DNA of 64,000 nt from Mycoplasmopsis gallinarum DSM 19816 (GTDB lineage Bacteria > Bacillota_I > Bacilli_A > Mycoplasmatales > Metamycoplasmataceae): the NCBI RefSeq assembly GCF_000621085.1, contig NZ_KK211211.1:68704-132703 (forward strand), given 5' to 3'. Shown piece after piece: positions 57,832 through 64,000 of this stretch. The position numbers were made by a program, and so were the translations under genes. Position 1 is the first letter of the stretch. Every line of letters starts with the position of its first letter. Below the pieces are notes generated by a model that was not told where the DNA came from, did not search any database, and was given only the letters and a program-made list of their open reading frames with translations.

Positions 57832-57866
57832 AAAAACCATACTTTAAAGTATGGTTTTTATATTTT
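57832..57866 (+). terminator. Terminator after the repeat surface protein
   Basis: Perfect palindrome AAAAACCATACTTT/AAAGTATGGTTTTT, followed by a T-rich run. Confidence 0.8.
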
Positions 57867-58596
57867 AACTTTTTAAAAAGTTTTTTATTAGTTTTTCAAA
57901 TCCTTTTGAACTTACAAAATAATTATTTGGATTCTCTTTTAAATTAAAGATTATATTTTCATATTGCGCAAATATTTTGTGCTCTAACTCATTTAATTTT
58001 AATTTATTAAATCAATAATCGCTGTCTAATAAACTAATAAAATGAAGTTGATTAGAATTTGTTTTTTCTTTGATTAATAAAATTAATTCATTGATTGACA
58101 TATTTTGAGAACCGCCACTATCTTTAATTAACTTATGTTCTACAATAAAATAATTTTTGTTAATTTTAATAAATGAATCTGGTAGTTTTGCATCTTTTAT
58201 ATTATTAAAATCATATTTAAAATTCAATTTTTTAATTGTTTCTTCAAAAAGAATTCTATTTTCTCTATCAGGATTAAAAAATGCTAAATTGTTATTCTCT
58301 AAATCTATAAAAGTGTTTACTTTTTTAAAATTAAGACTTAATAATTGTTTTGATATTTGATTGATTCCTCTTTCGCCTTTTCTTCTACTTGATGAAAGAT
58401 CGGCTGCAGTTTGTAAGGCTATATTAGAATATCCATGATTTAAATATAGCTCATGTCTATTTATCAAATATTCCTCGACAATTTTTATTATTATATTTTT
58501 CTTGACATCCAATTGATCATCTTTTATTCTTTTATATAAAGAATAAGAATAACCTAAAACTTGAAAATATGCACAAAAGGGTGAATAATTAATCAA
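57865..58596 (-). CDS. PD-(D/E)XK type II restriction endonuclease-like protein, probably 5'-truncated
   Basis: The 243-residue protein contains PDSFIKINKNYFIVEHK, a textbook PD-x(n)-ExK nuclease motif, followed by KDSGGSQNMSINELI, a Gly-Gly-x-Gln-Asn pattern common in type II restriction enzymes. No methyltransferase is encoded nearby. The only usable start is TTG at 58596 without a ribosome-binding site. The frame stays open to 58632 and then breaks exactly where ICE-type sequence begins, so the original N-terminus was probably removed by ICE insertion. The protein ends LEKLIKNFLKS-like, 5 bp from the neighbouring terminator. Activity is doubtful. Confidence 0.6.
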
Positions 58597-58740
58597 TTTA
58601 GTATGGAAGTGTGTGAATATGTGGGGAGTGGATTATCAGTCCATAAGAATTTATCTTAACAATTACATTTTAAATCCAATTCATAAAACCAAAAAGAAAA
58701 ATTTTGATTTTTTTGACTGCTTACTTTTCTCTGCTAATTA

Positions 58741-59038
58741 AAGTTTAATGCTTTAGCATTAAACTTACGCGTGCGCGTACGCCCGCACCTTGTATAGGAC
58801 AAGATAAAGACTGCTAAAAAATGCTTACGCATTAGCAGACTCTTAAAATGTATTAATATTTACTATGTAAATATTAATAAGTTTCTAAAAATAGTATGCT
58901 AAATAGTATGCTCTGCTATTTACCATTTCCCAAAAGCGCTTACTTTTTAGCATACACCAGAGCAAACAATAGCAAAATTACTATATATACTATGTATATA
59001 TAGTAAAACTTATCTAAATTAGCAAACTAAAAGCAAAC
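58741..59038. repeat. Cluster of perfect hairpins and short iterons at the ICE end
   Basis: This is the gene-free zone between the ICE boundary and the transposase. AAGTTTAATGCT/AGCATTAAACTT (58741-58766) has a 12-bp stem. A GC-rich alternating patch ACGCGTGCGCGTACGC lies at 58767-58782. CTGCTAA...TTAGCAG is at 58811-58838. TATTAATATTTAC/GTAAATATTAATA (58851-58879) has a 13-bp stem with loop TAT, and TACTATATATAC/GTATATATAGTA (58979-59005) has a 12-bp stem with the same loop. GTATGCTAAA pairs with TTTAGCATAC across 58894-58955. AGCAAAC occurs at 58961, 59021 and 59032, and GCTTACTTTT at 58719 and 58938. Candidate roles are transposase binding sites or oriT. Confidence 0.7.
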
Positions 59039-59052
59039 TTTTTGTCAAAACT

Positions 59053-60231
59053 TTAAAAAATCTGCAATTTGATATTTGTTGGTAATTGAAAATAAATTCT
59101 ATAAATTAAATTATCAATTTTAAAATTAGCAAATTTTTTGACTGCTTTTGATTTAATATAATGACCGACAAAGCATTCAGTTTTACTTCCTAAATAGTCA
59201 TTTGAAAGAAAATTGTTTTGAATTGCTTTTTCGTTATTCTTTCATAATTTGATTAGTTTATTGATATTAATTTTTTGCTTTTGACTGCCATTTTTCAAAA
59301 TAAAAGTCTTTGATTTATTTAAAAATTCAGATATTAAATCTCATTTCTGCATCAAAATTAAATTGATAAATTCATAATATTTTTGACAATTTCTATCATT
59401 TTCTTTTTGTCAAAGTTTGTAATTATCTTTATTTCTTTTCATTGAATATCCAAAAACATCATATGCATATTTAGCAAAATGATAGAAATCAAAATAACGC
59501 ACACCATTAATTTTTTCAGCAAATTTATTAATTATTCGTGCTCCATCACCATTAATTCCAAAACTCTTTTTATCAAAATCAGGTAAAAATTGCCGTATGT
59601 TTTCAGCTAAATAATTAACTTTTTCAACTAATTTTTCACTTTGAAAATTCAATAATAAATATTTTGTTTCGCAATGTTTCACACTCAATGCTAACATTCT
59701 TATCATCATTTTTTCAACTTTTCTATTTAATTTCACTTTTAAAAAAGTATCATCAAAGTCAATTTGAACTTTCTTTTCAGCAAGAAAAATATCTTTCTTT
59801 TTAGGAATAAAAATATCTAAATATCTTATTCTCTTTCAATAATAAACGACATCATAAGGGACTTTTTGCTTTACAAATTCATTATCATTTTTGCCTCTTC
59901 GTCTCAAATTATTTGTACTTAAAGCACGAATTACATCTTCATATAAGTAATTTTTCTTACCTTTAATTTTTAGCATTTCATTATGATAATAGACAAAAGA
60001 TTTCCCTGTTTTCTTATCTCTATAAATTGTTAAATTGTATTCATATTTTTTACCTTCAATGATTATTAATCTTTTAACTGTTTGCTTAACTACTCAATTT
60101 TTATATTTAGGATTAACTTTTCTTTCAACTAATCTAAAATATTTTTCTTCCTCATTTAATTTTTCAACAATTAAATCGCCCTTTGATGGTAAATCATCAA
60201 AATTAACTCCATTAACAAATACACCTTCCAT
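59053..60231 (-). CDS. Mbov_0401-family ICE transposase-like protein (CDS22, ISLre2/UPF0236-type DDE)
   Basis: This 392-residue protein has the ISLre2/UPF0236 layout. A basic N-terminal region (NLRRRGKNDNEFVKQKVPYD) precedes the catalytic core with VQIDFDDTFLKVK (first acid), FGINGDGARIINKF (second acid) and KTECFVGHYIKSKAVK (likely third acid). It should cut and join the ICE ends. UGA codons are read as Trp. It is the terminal gene of the element. The ATG is the first in frame; a clear Shine-Dalgarno sequence was not seen. Confidence 0.82.
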
Positions 60232-60344
60232 AATTAAATTTTATTAAAATATGCTATTATTCCTGCTATCTGTCTATATTCAGTTTTTAATTTTTTTATA
60301 AAAAATTATAAAAATTTATAAAACTTTTTCTTTTATGATATAGT

Positions 60345-60350
60345 TATTAT
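60345..60350 (+). promoter_or_regulatory. Likely -10 box of the ICE structured RNA
   Basis: TATTAT, with TATGAT 6 bp earlier as an alternative. The structured transcript begins about 20 bp downstream. It is divergent from the transposase gene, so this 335-bp gap holds the promoters of both directions. Confidence 0.35.
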
Positions 60351-60369
60351 GTAAATAATCTAAACATAT

Positions 60370-60540
60370 AAAGAATGGATAATAAAGTCGGTTGCGAGGT
60401 GATATTATCTGTTAAATATCTTTATATGGCGCAGTATCCTTTAAATCAGGCTATATCAAATTTTCCCGGAATTAGTATAGTGTTAAGAGATTTAAAGACG
60501 CCGGAGTGATAAGTGAAGGTATTAATTACCTTCTTTTTTT
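60370..60540 (+). ncRNA. Candidate structured RNA of the ICE, family unknown
   Basis: About 170 nt, distinctly more GC-rich than its surroundings, ending in a perfect terminator. Nested pairing is visible: GGCG (60428) with CGCC (60499), CTTTAAATC (60439) with GATTTAAAG (60488), CTATA with TATAG inside it, and AATT TTCCCGG AATT at the tip. The 5' part contains GTCGGTTGCGAGGTG. No known riboswitch or RNA family matches by eye. Its terminator lies 27 bp before the Mbov_0400-type gene, so it may be a cis-acting leader or a free RNA of the ICE. Confidence 0.55.
60515..60540 (+). terminator. Terminator of the ICE structured RNA
   Basis: Stem GAAGGTA/TACCTTC with loop TTAAT, then seven T. Confidence 0.85.
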
Positions 60541-60566
60541 GTATAATGAAATTATAAGGAGGTCTT

Positions 60567-61433
60567 ATGTTCGCAGTTTTTCAATGATGAAAAAAGAATA
60601 AAATTACCAATCAAAATAGAAGTATTTTCTTTGATCTTTATGGAAATCTAATTAAACCTTATGGAAAAAATAGTAATCAAAATATACGTCCAATTATTGT
60701 TTTTGAATATGGTGATGATGTTTATTATTTAACGTGTCGTTCTAAAAAAGAAGGAAGAAAAAAATATATTAGTGAAATTGAAATTGCAGATCCTAATTTA
60801 CCAAATACCAGTTTTATTACAACTAATGTCATTCATAAAATGGATAAAATGCTTTTTAATTCAATTTATAAAGAAAAAGAAATATTGAATTTAAAGTGTT
60901 TATCATCTAAAAATTCTAAAAAAATTATTCAAAAATTACATAATACTATTATTCAAAACCAAAAATACACTTTCGTTGACGTTAAACTTAATAAGAACAA
61001 ATATATTATTAGTGATGTGTTATTTTCAACAATTACCAAAGAAAATAAATCTAAATTTAATTATCAAGAAAATAAAAATTTAATTGCTAAAATTCAAAAT
61101 TTATATGATTTAACTTTCAAAGAAGAATTGGCTAATCAATATATTAAATCAACAAATGATGACGACTTTTGAAAAGCATATCACGAATTAAAATTAACTA
61201 AGCAAGAATTGAAAGAATTAGAAAATTCACTAAATGAGAAAAATAATGAATGAATAGATGATGATCCCATAATTCAGTACGCTAAAAGTTTAGAAGAAGA
61301 TGATTGAATAACTGATGAAAAAGAAGATGAAGAGAATTATATAAATCATCACAATTACTATCTAAATGAAAATGAAGAAGAAAACGAAGAACAAAAAGAA
61401 ATTCCTTATGAAGAACCAACCTTATCACTTTAA
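60567..61433 (+). CDS. Mbov_0400-family ICE element protein
   Basis: This 288-residue soluble protein starts MFAVFQWWKKNK behind a strong AAGGAGG box. The N-terminal 80 residues (NIRPIIVFEYGDDVYYLTC...) have a beta-rich look recalling PemK-like folds. The middle is Lys/Asn-rich. The last 80 residues are extremely acidic (EEDDWITDEKEDEENY...EENEEQKEIPYEEP). Function unknown. The assignment rests on position next to the CDS22 transposase and convergent with the Mbov_0399-type gene, plus overall appearance. An acidic tail could mimic DNA or bind basic proteins, but that is a guess. Confidence 0.7.
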
Positions 61434-61435
61434 CT

Positions 61436-61466
61436 AAAAAATAGCCTTTTTCAGGCTATTTTTTCT
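61436..61466. terminator. Bidirectional terminator between convergent ICE genes
   Basis: Stem AAATAGCC/GGCTATTT with a loop of seven bases and T runs outside. It overlaps the stop codon of the minus-strand gene. Confidence 0.8.
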
Positions 61467-64000
61467 TTTTTGATCCTAATTTTCTTTTGTTTGCTTTCCC
61501 AAAAGTTCAACCATTTTTTCTTTTATATCAAATATAAAGTCCCAGTCCTAGTCCAAATGAAGCAATAATTCCAAAGAATACACCAACACTAATTCATATA
61601 TTCCTTTTAATTCTTTGTGCTTTCTCATTTTCTATTTCCTCATCTATTTTATGACTATTATTATCTTCTTCACTATCACCGTTATTATCATTATTATTAA
61701 TTTCGTCTATGACTTTTTTGTTATCTTCATCATCTTTAATTACATCAATAATTGTTCTATCATCATCAGAACTATTTAAAGTTATTTTAACAGTATTAAA
61801 GATATTCCCATAACCAAAATCCTCAACATTTTCACTATTTGGTAAGAGAATAAATTGTTTTCAAAAATGATAATATTTATTTAATTTATTTAAATCTAAA
61901 TTACTTTCATATCTCATTAAACTTAAAATATTTTGTTTTTGTTGACTCAATTTAGCATTTAAGTCTAAATTTAAAGTATTGAAAGGTATTTCTATATTTC
62001 TATAAGTTTTATGCGCTTCTAAATAAACTTTTCTTTTTTCAATTGCACTTCTAATTTCTGCATATTCATCATCATTTAATTTTTCATCATTTAAGTCCAT
62101 TATTAAATCTAGTCAATATGGTTCATAATTAATCATATAAATATTTAAGTCACTATCTAAAATTAAATTTAATGACTCTAACTTACTTTTCATAAATTCG
62201 ACTAATTGCTTTTGAATTTCTTTAATTTTAATTGTCTTCAAACTTAACTTTTCATCTAATAATAAATATGACAAGTTTTGTAAATTAAATTTACCACCAT
62301 CACCTATATTTTTAAAGTATAAAACTTTTTCATTTTTTAAATTTGCATTAAGTCCTTTTAAACTAATTTCAATTGTTTTATCTAATGCTTTTCCACGCAT
62401 AAGATATGTGATTTGTGATGCTAACTTATCAATATAAACATCTTTATCTAATCATATTTCAATTTCTTTACCTTCATTTCTAGTCTTATTTTGATAATTT
62501 AATAATTCAGTTTCAATTAACTCTCTCACTTTATTCTCAACTGCATCACGATATCTTTTATCAATTTCTCAACTAAACAACCCTTCTTCCACAAAATCTG
62601 CTTTATTTAATTCAAATTCAAAATAATCATTTATCTCTAATGTACTTAAATCGATCGGTGGATTATATTCGTGTCAAGCAGTATTTTTTAAATAAATCTC
62701 TTTTTCACTATTCGCATACTTACCTTTCCCTTTTAAAAGCAATTTAACGCCCCTATAATCAGCAAAGTCTTCGTCAGTATACAATTTTACCTTTGCTAAA
62801 TTTTCATAAAACCTTTGCTTATTTAAAAGCGAACTATCAAGGGGTAAAACCACATAATCTTCATTTCTAATCAAATTCTTTGTTTGTAAATTATTTTTTA
62901 AATTAAAGTCTAATCACTCGTTAACTTTATTTTCAATTTCTGTAATATCGGTTAATCCATTTAAATTATCAAAATCGCTTCATTCATAATCATTAAAAAT
63001 ATCTTTTGCATAATCAATTTGACTTAAATTTTCCACATTCGCACTACTTATTACCATTTCATTATATAAAGGTAAAATTTCATTATAAGTTAAGTTATTA
63101 ATTACTTCACTATTAAATGATTTAGCTAATCTTAATCAATTTTCAAAATAAGTCCCCAACTTACTTTCTCAAAAATTAGTAAAGTGCAAACTTAAAGATA
63201 AATTTTCATTATCTTTTTTATTGTCAATTTCATCTAAAAAATAATTATAAGGACTATTATTTTTATCAATTAAAACTAATTCCATATTTGAAATTGTGTG
63301 CTCAGTTTCAGCAGTAATTAGTCATATTCCTTCATTTGATATATAAGCATTTTCACCTTCTGCATTTTCTACATCAAATGTTTCTCATTCCTGCTCTTCG
63401 GCACTTAATCACTTATTTTGTGCTTTATCATATAACTTAATCCGTGCATATGATGTTTCAGCTAATCCTGTTTTCTTAATGTTTTCATCAATTGTTAAAC
63501 TTCTTAATGCACCCTTACCTAATACAGACGCATTCGCAAAAATTCCATAATCATTCAAATTTTGCATATTCGGGTATCAAAATTTTAGTGTTCTAGTTAT
63601 TTTTTCACTTAATGCATTTTGTGGTATTCACACTAATTGTTGTTTAGTCCCAGTTTTTACATTAATTTCGGGATCATATTTTGGATTTAACACCTTATTT
63701 CCATATTGATCTCTTAATTCATTTCCATTTTCATCACTTAAATATTTAGTAATTAACTCTTTCTGTTTTGGATTATTCTCAGGATCTCACGCAAAATATT
63801 TAATATTTTGATTTAATGCCTGCTCCACAATTACAAACTCTATCTTATAAGTACTTACCGGCTCATCATTATTATTCGAACCTGCTCTATATTTTTTAAT
63901 CTCAACTACATAATGATTTTTTGCTTTTGGTTCAGTTTCACTATCACTATCATTTTCATCATCACTATTATTTGCACTATCTCTTAAATCTTTTAAGTCA
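61456..64000 (-). CDS. Mbov_0399-family ICE element membrane protein, N-terminus outside the window
   Basis: At least 848 residues are visible; the frame is open to the right edge, so the 5' end is missing. The sequence is Asn/Asp/Glu/Lys-rich, with many aromatic residues and UGA-coded Trp. A low-complexity SDDENDSDSETEP stretch is near the visible N-terminal end and an acidic Ser/Asn/Asp stretch lies before the C-terminus. One membrane segment (ISVGVFFGIIASFGLGLGLYIW) is followed by a basic 25-residue tail (GKANKRKLGSKKKK). This gives a large outside domain anchored by its C-terminus. In known ICEs this family is a large surface component of the conjugation module; its exact role is not established. 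Confidence 0.7.

Larger units (their letters stand above)
58597..64000. mobile_element. One end of a mycoplasma integrative conjugative element (ICE), continues past the window
   Basis: Three neighbouring genes match the Mbov_0401, Mbov_0400 and Mbov_0399 ICE protein families in type, order and orientation. The left boundary is placed between 58597 and 58640, where the restriction-like gene loses its frame and GTGTGTGAATATGTGGGGAG appears. Mycoplasma ICEs move with a DDE transposase (CDS22) rather than a tyrosine recombinase. The exact terminus and target duplication cannot be set without the other end. Confidence 0.75.

Noticed and set aside
58961-59038. CRISPR array from the repeated AGCAAAC words.
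   Set aside because: Repeats are only 7 bp, unevenly spaced, and no cas gene is nearby.

Overview
The window comes from a Mollicute (mycoplasma). It is very AT-rich, UGA is read as tryptophan throughout (for example in-frame UGA in the transposase, RNase J, Opp, ParE/ParC and LacI genes), lipoproteins carry Ala/Ser-Cys lipoboxes, and the single 5S rRNA gene is not linked to 16S/23S. The ICE proteins, the MAGa7180-type nuclease, the PDxFFG protein and the two Opp operons fit the hominis group (Mycoplasmopsis/Metamycoplasma). I do not name a species.

Layout. 1-3250 is a scarred region: the last 34 codons of a first pepO copy, a Fic-domain gene with two decayed neighbours, an intact IS3-family element (1422-2740) with terminal inverted repeats and a 3-bp target duplication, fragments of two further related IS ends, and a broken rsmE remnant. 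3254-7860 holds a full M13 endopeptidase (pepO), a multi-pass membrane protein and a degenerate RNase J-like protein. 7918-8200 is an apparent structured transcript ending in a strong terminator. 8287-17103 is an oppABCDF operon whose OppF carries an insertion of about 540 residues. 17194-20341 encodes two overlapping nuclease-like genes. 20420-26101 holds a lipoprotein behind a T19 tract, an alcohol dehydrogenase (minus), 5S rRNA (minus) and a DUF885-type peptidase lipoprotein. 26163-34967 is housekeeping: rnhC, a HAD phosphatase, parC, parE, a CvpA-like protein, def and, divergently, rsmD.

34996-52283 (minus) is one tight run: a 3103-residue PDxFFG surface protein with an HEYGH zinc-peptidase motif, followed 11 bp later by a second oppABCDF set. 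I read it as a possible surface proteolysis plus peptide import unit. 52377-54757 holds a candidate small gene, a two-TM protein and a DUF3137 protein. The SRP RNA gene (54828-54905, minus) and a lacI-type regulator with an inverted repeat in front of it follow, then a repeat-containing surface protein with a Lipoprotein_17-like domain.

From about 58600 to the window end lies one end of a mycoplasma integrative conjugative element (ICE). It holds an Mbov_0401-type (CDS22/ISLre2-like DDE) transposase, an Mbov_0400-type protein and the C-terminal part of an Mbov_0399-type membrane protein. The ICE appears to have cut the 5' end of a PD-(D/E)XK restriction-endonuclease-like gene. Its terminal non-coding zone contains several perfect hairpins, and a compact structured RNA with its own terminator lies between the transposase and the Mbov_0400 gene.

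Peptide acquisition is the recurring theme (PepO, DUF885 peptidase, PDxFFG protein, two Opp importers), as expected for an organism without amino-acid synthesis.
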